Part shown: piece after piece, positions 10,075-21,092 of the stretch
Layout: the number at the start of each line of letters is the position of its first letter
Position numbering within the stretch: position 1 is the first letter of the stretch
Notes under the pieces: model-generated
What the model was told of the DNA's origin: nothing
What the model saw: the letters and a program-made list of their open reading frames with translations, nothing else
Databases searched by the model: none
Position numbers and translations under genes: made by a program
NCBI GenBank assembly: GCA_020881915.1
Contig: JAJFPB010000006.1
Coordinates: forward strand, 3,162,001-3,226,000
Direction of reading: 5' to 3'
DNA length: 64,000 bases
Source: Paramyrothecium sp. XJ0827
Taxonomy: Eukaryota; Ascomycota; Sordariomycetes; Hypocreales; Stachybotryaceae

Positions 10075-13000
10075 GGCTTGCTATATCGTCCATATAGATT
10101 CTCTTGTCGTTGGATATATTGGAAACACTCCACGTCGATAGGGAAGATTGCGCACAGATAGGAGATTGTGCTCAGATGACCAAGTGTTTGTGAAGCTTTG
10201 GGAGGGACGAAAAACATCTGAGCAGAATCGAGTGCTTTCATCTCGGTCACTTGCAATTACTGCACTGCACTTTGCCTACCCGCTGAGCAGGTGCTGGCAG
10301 CCGCCATGCCCGACACTGCGGGAAAGGTGGTGAAAAGGCCGGTTACACACAAGATTGTGGGTCGTGCCGTGATTGTTGCCAATCATTCTCTCCGTGCTAC
10401 TCTTGCAATCGATGCGACGGGCACTCGTTTGGTGAGTTATCACCACAGGCAATTCACTCATCACGCAGTCAGGGTGTTTGTGTTCAAGTCTTCAGCAAGG
10501 GCTACCTCTTACAAGTGGCGCTGCCTCATAGTATAGGCGCAGCTGTGGAGTAACGTATGGCACGGCATCGTACCCAGACTCCAATCATGAAAAGGGGAGC
10601 AAGTAGATCTCATAGGGCAAACATGAAAAATAAATATGGAATTTCGAGGGTTGTTTGAAGCCTCTTACATGCGTCTGCCTGTGAAAGTCGGCAACCGGGC
10701 CTACCCTATATCGTGCCCGTTTCCCACACTGCGACAACGGACCTTGTTCACTGCAACACACACACACGTATGGCAAAGTTTCTGTGAGACCTGCCAAGCA
10801 AGGGATTGCGATATCGAACTGGACATTCAACACAAAAGACCCGGAAATAGACCTGAGACACCAGCACACCAGAGTGTCCTCAACATTTCTGTGGGACAAT
10901 GTGCCCTTCGTGCATGCCCACACGTGGCTCTGCCCGTCCCTTCTCCCCATCCACGGATGGGTGCACTAACGTTACGCGGCACGGGGTAGCACGGGCCTCA
11001 GAATCTCGTATGGAATTATATTGTTGTTGCATGGATTGGAAATTGCCTTTGTTGGAATCGCACCTGCTAACGAAGATTCTCGAGGGACCAGACCACGGAT
11101 GGTCCTGTAAACATCAGCCTGCATAAGGTCACCGGCGATTCGTCCTTGGCGCCACAGTCGCCAACGCGCGGGAGACCGGCACACACAGGCTCCCCCGCGA
11201 TGAAGGCTCGGTGTAGACGATGGCAGGGTTATGAATTAGAAAAATGATATTATCCAGTACCCAGGCTAAGGGGTTGCTGGGAAGGGTGAGACTGGGGTTC
11301 CACAACCCATGTTCTGGAACCCAAGGCGGCCGATTGCAGGTAAACAACAGTTGCCTCGAGGCTAACGGCCCGTGGCCCGGCAAGAAGGCTACCGTTGCTT
11401 TGCTGACCCGAGGAGACAATTTGTTGCATTGCAGGCAATCCTGGGCGCGCCGTGCATTTCATCGGTTCCAGATCTTGGGATCGTTGTCGTTGAACCTCTG
11501 TCTGGCCGCCCAGGTCTTGGTCTTGAGGCTCTGATGCACGCCGAGACGGGAAACTATGGGTCGCGTCAGACATTTCTGTATCTGTATTCGCTTTTCTGGG
11601 GAACAAGCGGCATTTGCCTCGAGGGTGTTTCCGCGCTGACTACTATTTTCAGGACGGACCATAGCCTTTCGAGCGGCTCATGCTAAAGTCTTTTCCTCAT
11701 CTCGAGAGTTTCTGCAGCTCGTTCTTCATACATGACTATACCCTGGCCTCTGTGATATTGCATGCTGCAGTGCAACGCCATCCCTCCCAAATCGCGGTTC
11801 GGCTGTGCTAGGATGGGCCATCGATCCATGCCAAGTTTGACCTCCCCGGCAAGCAATAATTGACACCTTGGCGTTATGGAAAGACTGTCCGTTCTCGGAC
11901 TTTACACCGGCATGGCCACGAACGAGCGCTCAGAAAGTCCAGATCAGCGTCCCCACGTCGCTGCAGCTCACGCATATCACATAGGTGATTGAAGCAAGAT
12001 AGGGATGTTTGACAAATACTGACTTTTCCTGCGTTACGTCTGGAATTGGGAACCACCGAGGTGGGTGTCTGGCTTTGCATAGCTCTGCAGGCTGAGCGCG
12101 ACCAGACCGAGCGGGAAAACTCCGAGACGGCTGATTGACTAGAGCAAGGAAAGTCCTCTCCAGCCCCAGGTAGTGTACTGTACAGTAATTGACGAGCTTT
12201 CTGACTGCATACTGGTGCGGCCAACAGAAGTACCCACATTTGCACGGCGGTTAAGCTCAAAGCCCGGGGAGACGGACGCCTGGGGTCGAAGTGTCATCTC
12301 TCTTTCGCCTGGATCTAGGAAGCACAGACTCGATGGCCCCTTTCATCGAGCGTCTGGGCAAATCAGTAAGCATGATGGTAACCTTGTTACTAGTTATTTG
12401 CTAGGCTCCCTTGCCACGCGGTCAACGACACTAGGGTGAAAGGACGTTTGGGCATCGTGTTGCATGACTGCAACACAAGCATTAGGGCCAACATATAACC
12501 ACACTTGTCAGAAGGAGGAGATGAACGCGAAGCAAGCCCTGGGTCTATCTCGCTAGGATGCGAGATCCCTTCGTCCTTTCAATGACGGGCAATGCATCCC
12601 GGGCTAGCATTTGCCGTCACCCGCTCGCTACTTTCGCGGACAAGGGGTCTGGACCTCCCTGGACGCCCGATGTGTGGTGCCGCCAAGGCGCCGGCCGTCT
12701 GTGATTCGTCCACCAGATTTGCGTCATGGAGGACGCCCACACGTATGCCGAGCCTACTTTGTCTCTTTGGGTGCCGTGGCCCTTTTCAGGGGTGCCCATC
12801 GGGGGTTTCGAAGCGTTTGTGTTATCGAGTTCCACAGCAATACACACAGACCAGCGCGCCCCCAGATTCCCTTTGGTCCGGAAGGCCTAGACGACTGGAG
12901 ATTCTTGGCTTCCCCAGGTCAGCTGGTCTTGTTTTTAAAATTGCGCCTCATGGCCCATCAAGCTCGGACGCGTAACCCCAAAGCTAAAGCAACTTGTTGG

Positions 13001-15008
13001 CCAGGTGGAGCGAAAGCCAAGGAACGACGAGAAATGCCAACCAACTTTATCTTAGACTCTAAATGCACCGAGGCGGACGATCAGTGTTGGAGACAAGAAA
13101 GAGGGACGACTCGCTCCCCCACTTCCCCATGGGCTTACTACTTTACCCCTGGCCTCAGATTTATACCCAATTCAGCTACATCCGTAAGACGATCCTTGAC
13201 AAGCATTACGCTAAGCAAAAAGGCTACGGTCGTGATTGGAGCATACGAGACCAAGCTAAGCTCCGCGTGTCGCATTGCATGTTCGTTGCGACTATGGTCC
13301 TGGCCAGGGCCATCACCATTTGAGGCCTCTTTGCCTTATCTCCTCCCCTCCCGCCCTCGATGGCTTGAATGGCTTGCCGCACCGGAGCAAGGCACGCAGG
13401 CGAAGCATTGCGGAACGTTCAGCCACCAAACATCCGTCGCATCCTTCCGGTCGACCGATCTTATGGGCTGCAGATCTTGAATGCCAGTTCCGCTTATGCG
13501 GTGCCAAGAAAACGTGTGACCTCGCACCATTGAGGCTATCCAAGACGATGGGGGGAGGAGCGAGAATAGTTTCGAGACGCAAGCCAGCTCAGCCAAACCT
13601 GACCTGGGACCCGTCAGCACTTGTTGCGCCAGGCAGCGTTGTGAGACCCAGCAATGAGGATGATCAGCGCCGTTACAGTAGCATTGCTGCGTGGGCCGGG
13701 TTGGTATGCAAATGGCAGCTTGGCCCGATATACTTTTCGCAGAGTAGAGCGCCACCACTCCATCGGAAGTCGAAGACGGTGTTCTAGCGCTTTTGCGAAT
13801 GCAACAAAAACTCTCCTCGGGGCTCTAACACGAGCTAGTGGCGCCAGAAGGTGATTTCGAAGAAGCTGGGACCTGAAACAGCAAATTGCTTTGTGACAAA
13901 TTGCTTTCTAAATATTGGCCAAGACAATGGTAAAAAAAGAAAAGGTATAGGGCGAATTTGCCGGTGTCTTAGCCGGGGGGCGCGCTCAATCCCATCCCGT
14001 CTTAGCTGACCCGTACTCCCGATTCACCTCTCTTCTTTTCTTTTGCAATTGGGGCCCCTTCGCCCTGTCCTGGGAGGCTGGTGACACCTGTGCAACGACA
14101 TTGGACGGCAACTGACCGAGCTGAAGAGCCGTGGCAGCGGATTGCGAAGCCGTCCGGTACGGGGTGCACCCTGCAGCAAGTAAGGAGAGAAGAATCAATG
14201 TGTGTGTGTGTGTGTGAGTGGGTGAGAATTTTGACTTCAATATTTTGTGACAGTGTGGTACTGTACCATGGAGCCGGCTAAACCGGTTCTCTGACCACCG
14301 GACATGGGACAACGTTGGGAGGGAGATATCAAAGGGGTGTGTGTCTGGGTGAGAGAGAGGTGTGTAATGGGCCTGGTCCTGGGGGAAGGGATCGCCACCT
14401 GGCCCGTTTCTTCACGCATTTCGCTTACCCTTTCCTGCCGTTTCGACCGGGGCGTCTCTCGTCGTATGGGCCCTCTTCGCAAGTGCGTGCGGGGGAAATC
14501 TTGCCTAAACCACGACGGTATTGGGCCACGGGCCCCCGGAGCCTGCAGACATGGATCTGGGCAAGCCTCCCGGGATGTGCGGTGTTGGGGTACCGAAGTG
14601 GGCGAGTTGGTCTTGGTCTGCATCGGAGAGGGGACCCTCTTCGTCAGTCAGTCAGTCATTTGAGTTGCTTTGCTCGATTGTATACACACGTCCACGCGGT
14701 TGTGCTGTCAAGGCTGTGCGGACCCAGCAGTATCGGGGGACGGGGACTGGACTGAACTGGACTGGCCCCTGCGAGCGGGACCCATTGTCTCTCCTCGAAG
14801 ATCCCACGTCTTTGCTTCACGTCCCCGGCCAGTTAGCTGCCCACCCCCGAGTCTCGCATGGGGTAGCAGTCGCACTGCATACCGGTAGACTATATATTCT
14901 CCATTGCCCGTCTGTCTCTCGTCCCTCCCGACTGATTGTCCCTCCCCTCCCTCCCTTGCATACTCGCCTCACCCATCACCTGCTACCTGTACAATCCGCT
15001 ACGCAGCC
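10075..15008. other. Long gene-poor interval (about 4.9 kb)
   Basis: This lies between the divergent starts of the CCCH zinc-finger gene (-) and the MFS transporter (+). Many overlapping frames of up to about 290 codons exist on both strands, but their composition is random (Arg/Pro/Ser/Cys-rich), most lack an ATG, and none resembles a known family. A (TG)n run lies at 14199-14216. The last 150 bp before the MFS start are CT-rich, typical of a fungal leader. It may hold non-coding transcripts or degraded sequence; nothing can be named. Confidence 0.5.
14199..14216. repeat. (TG)9 microsatellite
   Basis: Nine uninterrupted TG dinucleotides, followed by further GTG-rich sequence, in non-coding DNA upstream of the MFS transporter. 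Confidence 0.85.
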
Positions 15009-16820
15009 ATGGACACCAAAGAAAAGGTCAACCAGGTGGACGACTCCCACCTCGAGACGTCGTCCAACGAGAAGAATCTCACCGACGTCGAGAACGGGTC
15101 TCAGCAGGATGTCGGCGAGCACGCTGGCTTCTCCTCCTCCGCCACGAGCAAGCTCCTGAGGAAGATGGACCTCCGTCTGCTGCCCTTCCTTGCCCTGCTC
15201 TACCTTCTCTCCTTCTTGGATCGCACCAACATTGGAAATGCCAAGCTCGCCAACCTAGAGGCGGACCTGGGCATGACCGGCAAGTGGGATTACAACGTGA
15301 GTTGCCGACATGCATCGCAGGAGTTTCTGTCCCTCGTCGCTAACGTTCAATGCGCCGTAGACGGCCGTGGCTGTTTTCTTCCCCTTCTACGTCGCGGCTG
15401 AAATTCCGTCCAACATTGCCATGAAGCGATTCAGACCCTCCATCTGGATTCCCTCCATCATGGTCGTCTGGGGTCTCATGACGATTTGCATGGGTCTGGT
15501 CAACAACTTCGCTGGTCTCCTGGCCGCGCGATGCGCCCTTGGTCTCGCTGAGGGTGGTCTTTTCCCCGGTATCACCTACTAGTAAGTCGCACTCGTTCTC
15601 ATTTTTGGGCGTCGTCATTAATCGTGCTTGTCTCTCAGCATCACCATGTGGTACAAGCGTCACGAATGCGGTCTGCGCATGGCCATTTTCTTCTCCGCAG
15701 CCACCGCTGCCGGCGCCTTCGGTGGTCTCCTCGCCCGTGGTCTGATGGAGATGGACGACCTTGCCAACCTCGATGGCTGGGCCTGGATCTTCATCATTGA
15801 GGGTATCGCTACCTTCATCATTGGTATGTAAACTCTCATATGCTTCAATGTCAATCGGAGCATTGGACTAACGGTGCTTCACGCAGCCTGCTTCGCCTAC
15901 TGGGCCATGTACGACTACCCCGACACCGCCAAGTTCCTCACCCCGGCTGAGAAGACGGAGGTCCTGCGCCGCCTCGAGGAGGACCGATCGGTTCTGTCCG
16001 ATGCATTCAAGAAGCAGTTCATCATGGACGCTTTCAAGGACTGGAAGATTTGGGTTCACATGTTGATCACCATCGGCATCTACACCCCTCTTTACTCCAT
16101 TTCCGTGTTCCTTCCCAGTATCGTCCGAGGTCTCGGCTACAGCAACGAGAGGGCACAGCTCATGACTGTTCCTCCTTACGTCGTCGCCTGTCTGTTCACC
16201 ATTGGCGGTGGATTTGCCGCTGACAAGCAACGCCAGCGTGGTATTTACATGATTGGCTTCTGCATCATGGCGTAAGTCAAGCCCGACGCGCGTCCCTCAT
16301 CTCAAGCATTTACTAATCGAATAATAGTATCATCGGCTTTGCTATTCTTGCTGGCGTCGAGAGCAACGGAGCTAGGTACTTTGCTTGCTTCCTGGTCACG
16401 TCCGGCATCTACCCCAACGTCCCTCAGGGTGTGGCCTGGAACGGCAACAACATCGGAGGATCTCTGAAGCGTGGTGTCGGCATTGCCATGCACGTCGGAT
16501 TTGTACGTTTGAATCTCCGATCACAGCTATGAGAAGCCAAGAATGCTGACAATCTTACGCAGGGTAACCTTGGTGGCGCCGCCGCCGCTTTCGTCATCCG
16601 CAACGATGATGCTGTCAACCACTACAGGTCCGGCCACATTATCCTGATTTGCACGACGACCATGAGCACCATCCTGAGTATCTTGATGACCATCTATCTC
16701 CGAAGGGAGAACGCCCGCCGCGACGCCACCCACAAGTCGCCCCTCGAGTACACCAGGGCTGAGAAGGAGCTTGAGACCGAGAGCGGTGACAATGCCACCT
16801 TCTTCCGATACACTGTTTAA
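15009..16820 (+). CDS. MFS transporter, Dal5/allantoate-permease (anion:cation symporter) family, 6 exons
   Basis: Exons: 15009-15296, 15361-15581, 15639-15823, 15887-16271, 16328-16502 and 16563-16820, giving 503 aa. All five introns are 55-64 bp with GT-AG ends and every junction keeps frame. The start is the ATG in gccATGg after a CT-rich leader. Residues 50-70 hold the family hallmark SFLDRTNIGNAKL, followed by TM2 with FPFYVAAEIPSN and the loop ending RFRPSIWIPS. AEGGLFPGITYY lies in TM4-5 and WAWIFIIEG precedes TM6. Twelve TMs in two halves are separated by a charged loop (LTPAEKTEVLRRLEEDRS), and the C-terminus is cytoplasmic and charged. The Dal5 family takes up allantoate, nicotinate, other carboxylates and dipeptides. 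The substrate here is not determinable, but import across the plasma membrane is likely. Confidence 0.95.
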
Positions 16821-17128
16821 ATATTTTCCCTGCATAGAGTATTGAACGAATTTTTGTTCCGTGTTAGCGATACAGCGTGGAGGGGCCTACCTTGGTTCAT
16901 TTGCGCGACCCATGTCGCCTTGGCTTAGAACATACAAATGATTGATGCACATTCCTGGTCTCAACACCCGGAGGCCACAAAAGATTCTAATACAGATTTA
17001 TGACCAAAGTGGAATGACTTGGAAATACTTTTTTCTTCTTCACAAACTATGACTGAAACATTGCCCTCCGTGAAAAAGCCGCCAGCCATGCACCCAGACA
17101 AATCCCACAACGCCGTAAGCAATCCTCC
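16821..17128. other. Convergent 3' intergenic region
   Basis: Short AT-rich 3' flank between the MFS transporter (+) and the cysteine-rich secreted protein (-). Nothing further is seen. Confidence 0.5.
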
Positions 17129-17584
17129 TCACAGACACCGCCCAGGACAACCGGCTTGCCCAGGCTTGCAGTCGCCCTTCGAGTCGGCATAGCACCAAGT
17201 TCCCTTAGGGCAGTCATTGTCGTCGCCGGTCTTGCAGAACGGCAGCCACCGCGGGACGCAGATGCCGGGAGCGCCGCACACCAGGCCGCAGCTTTCCGGA
17301 TCGCGGTAATCCTCGATGCACTCGTGGTCGTCGACAGCGCATTTCTTGATGGGGCGGCCCTTGTCGCTGCAGACGGCGTACTCGTTGTGCTTCGCGCACA
17401 CCCCCAGGCACTTGCTGCGGTCTTTGTGGAAGCACCCCTTCTTGCTGGGCAGGCAGTAGGAGTGCTCGGGGCATGGCGGGAGCCGTGAGCCGCAGGCAAC
17501 TCGGGGCTCCAGCGGAACCGGTCGATCGGCGGGCCCGAGGGCGGCGGCGAGGTGGAGAAGAGCCACGGACAGAAGAAGCTTCAT
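17129..17584 (-). CDS. Small cysteine-rich secreted protein (151 aa, 18 cysteines)
   Basis: The N-terminus (MKLLLSVALLHLAAALG) is a clear signal peptide, and the mature protein is about 130 aa. Cysteines are at residues 31, 38, 44, 51, 59, 63, 72, 82, 89, 99, 103, 109, 117, 125, 131, 139, 146 and 150: 18, an even number, as expected for nine disulfides. Three clusters each end in C-x3-C (CLGVC, CGLVC, CPGRC). The first and last match best, with spacings C-x5-C-x6-C-x7-C-x3-C and C-x5-C-x7-C-x6-C-x3-C, so the protein seems built from repeats. I do not recognise a named family. It could be an effector-like or wall-associated secreted protein, as inference only. The gene is intron-less and the last codon before TGA is Leu. 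Confidence 0.85.
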   Translation of the reverse strand: MKLLLSVALLHLAAALGPADRPVPLEPRVACGSRLPPCPEHSYCLPSKKGCFHKDRSKCLGVCAKHNEYAVCSDKGRPIKKCAVDDHECIEDYRDPESCGLVCGAPGICVPRWLPFCKTGDDNDCPKGTWCYADSKGDCKPGQAGCPGRCL

Positions 17585-18378
17585 CTTGGTTGCTGTTGAC
17601 CTTGGTGACGGAGTGGACTGGGACGAACAGCAGGGTTAGCAGGGTATCCGTGGTACAGTGCTACTTTGTCTTGAATCACGAACCTGGAGTACTGAGAAAG
17701 CAGATGAGTCCTTGTGCTTCCGAATATGTTTCCCTTGCTTAACAAGTGTCAAAATGTCCGGGTGTTTTTACAGAATGACGAGGTCGAGCTCGGTCTCTTA
17801 TACCGGACTCGGGAGACAACCTGTCCTTTGCGTGCCATGCTGGGTCAAAGTAAAAGCATACGAAGAGCATCGTGTAACAATATATATGCAAAGTGTCCCC
17901 CAATTTGGTGTCGAATTCTGTTTTGAGTTTGAGGGTTGCTCACTCGCAAGGAAAAGTTTACAACGCGATGCTTATCATGGTGTTTCATGCGAAGAGGAAC
18001 GATGTAGGAAGCCACATCCCCAAATCGCAAGGATCAGGTACCATGTACGGCAGGCAGTAGCTATACACAAGCGTGCTTCTCGGCAGGGCGCTACTGCATG
18101 AGGGAGCCTCATGTGGTTTTGAGGCTGAGGTTGGCGCTTGGCAGAGCTCAACGATCAACTCAGCCCCCAACGACATGTTCACCTTCAACAACCTCCGGGC
18201 GCTTCACAGTGATTGATGCCTGGTGTTGGGTCGGACTTAAATCAATATCCGTCCCCATCGACAAAAGACCATCGCATCTCTGCATCGTGCAGATCAAGCG
18301 CTCTGGGCCTGCGCAGGCTATCCGGTATTGCGCTAGGTAGCCAAACAGCGGAAACGCCGAGGCGACAATGCCACGACT
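17585..18378. other. Divergent intergenic region
   Basis: About 790 bp shared as upstream DNA by the cysteine-rich secreted protein (-) and the HET-domain gene (+). No gene, RNA or repeat is recognised. Confidence 0.5.
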
Positions 18379-20373
18379 ATGGAGTCGGAGAGCCTCTATC
18401 AACCTTTGAGCACGGAGGATGAGTCGATTCGGCTTCTTGAAGTCTCCCCGGCACTGCTCTTCTCGACGCCGTTACGTGGCCGCCTGTTTGCCGCATCCTT
18501 ACTGTCAAATCCTCCACCGTCCTTCGAAGCGCTGTCCTATGTTTGGGGTCCCACGGAACTCATGCATACAATTCATCTTGGTGCCAAAGAGTACAAAGTC
18601 ACAAAGAGTCTTGATGTTGCTCTTCGCCACATCAGAAAGAGGCGGCAATCACGTATTATCTGGGCTGACCAAATATGCATTAACCAGAATGATCTGGAAG
18701 AACGAGGCAGACAGGTTCTCCTCATGGGAAAGCTCTACAGTCAGGCCGATCGCGTCCTAGCTTGGCTGGGTGACACTCACAACCAAGACTTCGAGAACTT
18801 GATTGGATCAATGCCATACTGGCTCATGGGGCTGCGGAATGATCGAACATTCAAGAGCTTGTGTTGGACAGCACCTGTGTGGTCACCGTCTACTGCGATC
18901 AACAGAGCTTCGTATCTGCTGAGCGGAATGATTCCTTCGACGCGTATGCGTTTGAAATTGTGTTTTCAAGAGTCCAGGCAAGTCACTCACCTGCACAGGG
19001 CCCTCAACAGTTTTGACGGCCTCCCGTATTGGTCAAGAATGTGGATTTTGCAAGAGTTCGCCCTGGCCAAACAACCGCCACTGCTAATGTTGGGAAAGTT
19101 GGTGGTGAGCGAGGACTTTCTCGAGGCCGTTGTATGGGCACGTAGCGAAGCCGGGCTCCTCAAGAAAACGGCCCAACCGTTAGAGAGGGCCTTGAGGGAA
19201 CGGGTCGTGATGAAGAGCGACAAAGCTGAAGTACTACAACTCAAAGACGATGTGGCTTTTATCAAGGGCGCCGCACCGCTTTTAGGCCAAATGGGCATAA
19301 CCAGACATGTTGGCATGCGGCGATACTATAGGGCAAACGCCATGTCTTTATCTTGGCTACTCATGAACACATATTCCTTACATTGCGGCAACCCCCGAGA
19401 TAAAGTGTATGCCCTATATTCTATGGTTGGTGACCAGTACAACCTCCCATCTCCAAACTACTCTGCTCCAGCAGACGTCATCTTACGCGAAGTTGTCGCC
19501 GAGATAGCGCGTTCAGAGGCGTCTCTCAAAATCTATGATTGGTTATCACCATCACCCGGCAGAGGCTATCCATCGTGGACACCAGACTTCACCGACATGG
19601 AGCACTGCACAAGGCATTCAAACTGGTGTTCGGTCCGTGCGGTGGCCTTCACGCCGAATGGCGCCAATGCTAGTGGAGGGTATCTGGGAAGACAGCCAGT
19701 GGCCAATATAAGTCGCACCATCCTGACTATGCATGGCTGGAGAGTAGATGTGATCCATCATTTGTTTGAACAATCTGGAAACCCAGGAGGATCTTATATG
19801 GACAGGGCATGGGAATGCGCCCAAATCTCTAATAAGAGTGCCTGTCGAGACTTACTTGTCAGGCTCGACTATCAACTCTTGGCGCGCAATCCTTCGAAGC
19901 TTGGAGATTTGCTCAATGACATCAGAGAGCTTGTCAGCGCAATTGACCCAAATAGACGCTACACGCCCCCAAGAAGCGACAACGGCAAAACTACAAGACC
20001 TGCTTCTTCGCATGATATAATCGAGCCAATCAGCACTCTTGTGAGCGGAATATCACTCTCGAAACAACACGACGAATACACAAAGTACAAGGCCAGAATG
20101 ATCGAGAAGCGGGTAGTCGAGCTTGTAGACAGCGCACTCTTCTGCACATCGCTTGGTTTTGTGGGCTTAGCTTATGGCCCTCAAAAAGTCCAACAGGGTG
20201 ATGTGGTGGTTGTGCTCTGTGGCTGTGACTTCCCCTACATTCTGAGACCGCAAGGTTCGGAATGGTGCATGGTTGGCTCTGTCTATCTGTCAGGGATAAT
20301 GAACGGAGAACTGGTGAACTATTTGCAGGATAAAGGAGACTTGGACAGCCACGAAGCTTTTACGATCGTCTAG
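18379..20373 (+). CDS. Heterokaryon-incompatibility (HET) domain protein (664 aa)
   Basis: A single-exon protein. The HET-domain signature is plain: FEALSYVWGP at residues 49-58, IIWADQICINQ near 93-103, then the RQVLLMGKLYSQADRVLAWLG block. A later RMWILQEFALAK segment matches the conserved W-x-x-QE region. NPRDKVYALYSM near residue 340 marks the region that in this family follows the HET domain. The C-terminal block (about 590-650) contains GDVVVVLCGCDFPYILRP, a common ending of HET proteins. HET domains resemble TIR domains and take part in non-self recognition and cell death after hyphal fusion. Ascomycete genomes carry dozens, most uncharacterised, so no specific het locus is claimed. 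No partner-like gene lies adjacent. Confidence 0.95.
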   Translation: MESESLYQPLSTEDESIRLLEVSPALLFSTPLRGRLFAASLLSNPPPSFEALSYVWGPTELMHTIHLGAKEYKVTKSLDVALRHIRKRRQSRIIWADQICINQNDLEERGRQVLLMGKLYSQADRVLAWLGDTHNQDFENLIGSMPYWLMGLRNDRTFKSLCWTAPVWSPSTAINRASYLLSGMIPSTRMRLKLCFQESRQVTHLHRALNSFDGLPYWSRMWILQEFALAKQPPLLMLGKLVVSEDFLEAVVWARSEAGLLKKTAQPLERALRERVVMKSDKAEVLQLKDDVAFIKGAAPLLGQMGITRHVGMRRYYRANAMSLSWLLMNTYSLHCGNPRDKVYALYSMVGDQYNLPSPNYSAPADVILREVVAEIARSEASLKIYDWLSPSPGRGYPSWTPDFTDMEHCTRHSNWCSVRAVAFTPNGANASGGYLGRQPVANISRTILTMHGWRVDVIHHLFEQSGNPGGSYMDRAWECAQISNKSACRDLLVRLDYQLLARNPSKLGDLLNDIRELVSAIDPNRRYTPPRSDNGKTTRPASSHDIIEPISTLVSGISLSKQHDEYTKYKARMIEKRVVELVDSALFCTSLGFVGLAYGPQKVQQGDVVVVLCGCDFPYILRPQGSEWCMVGSVYLSGIMNGELVNYLQDKGDLDSHEAFTIV

Positions 20374-20631
20374 AATTGTTCACGAGGATAATTTTAGAAT
20401 AAGGATGCAAGCTGGACTAAGGAAAGCATTGTTGGACGTTTGTTACGAGTCAGCAAGGCTGGCCATGGCCTCTTCTTGAGAAGAATAGGCTGTTTTGAGC
20501 TATTCTGGGCCTGTTACGGCAAAACATATGTACAGTTGATCAGCTGTGAAGCAGCAACCAAGAAACTTATGTGAAAGAAACGAATCGCTCAGTAGGCATT
20601 GGAGACGGAAAGACGAACGTCTTTTCAATAA

Positions 20632-21092
20632 CTAAGAGGTGCCCTGGCAAGCAACAAACGCGTTGCCGCTGGCGCCTGTGTGAGTAATGGTACCAGCCTC
20701 GAGGCAGTCTTCAGTGATGACGACACGATCAGGACCAGGCGAGCCTTAGGGAGAGTTAGTATTGACGATAAGTTTACACAGGCATAGTTAAGGAAAGAGC
20801 ACATACCACCGCTGTAGACCCTGCCTGATGACAGAATGGGAAACTCCTGGAACGGGCCATCGTAGCCCTTGAAATCGAATCCCTCATAGTTCCGGTACTG
20901 GTGAGGATAGTTGGAGCTGCCAGCGGTGTCGCCGTTTCGGAAGTATTGGCAAGCGGCCGCGGAAGCAGCGCTGACTTGGGCAGCAGTGTATGAGACACTG
21001 CCGCAGGTAGCTGGGCCGCGGCGGTTGAGCTCGGTCGGTGCGGCAGCAGCCAACGCGGCGAAGACGGAGAGGAAACCCAAAGTGAACTGCAT
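20632..21092 (-). CDS. Secreted guanyl-specific ribonuclease, T1/F1/N1 family, 2 exons
   Basis: Exons 21092-20807 and 20744-20632, joined over a 62-bp intron (GTATGT...AG), give a 132-aa precursor. This is the usual size for a pre-RNase T1. A signal peptide (about 1-18) and a short propeptide ending RR are followed by [14 protein letters not shown]. The expected catalytic residues are all visible: Tyr and His in YPHQY, Glu in EFPIL, Arg in GPDRVV and His in THTGAS. The active site is therefore intact. The enzyme cleaves single-stranded RNA after G via a 2',3'-cyclic phosphate. It is smaller than ribotoxins and lacks their extra loops. Without the intron the frame would run into an unrelated tail, so the spliced model is preferred. 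A TATAAA box lies about 125 bp upstream. Confidence 0.95.

Noticed and set aside
12611..13480. 289-codon frame on the + strand in the gene-poor interval
   Set aside because: No ATG at its start, random Arg/Pro/Ser-rich composition, no motif, no splice context.
20632..21092. Ribotoxin (sarcin-type) instead of RNase T1
   Set aside because: The chain is 132 aa with T1-type loops; ribotoxins are longer with a basic N-terminal hairpin and long extra loops not present here.
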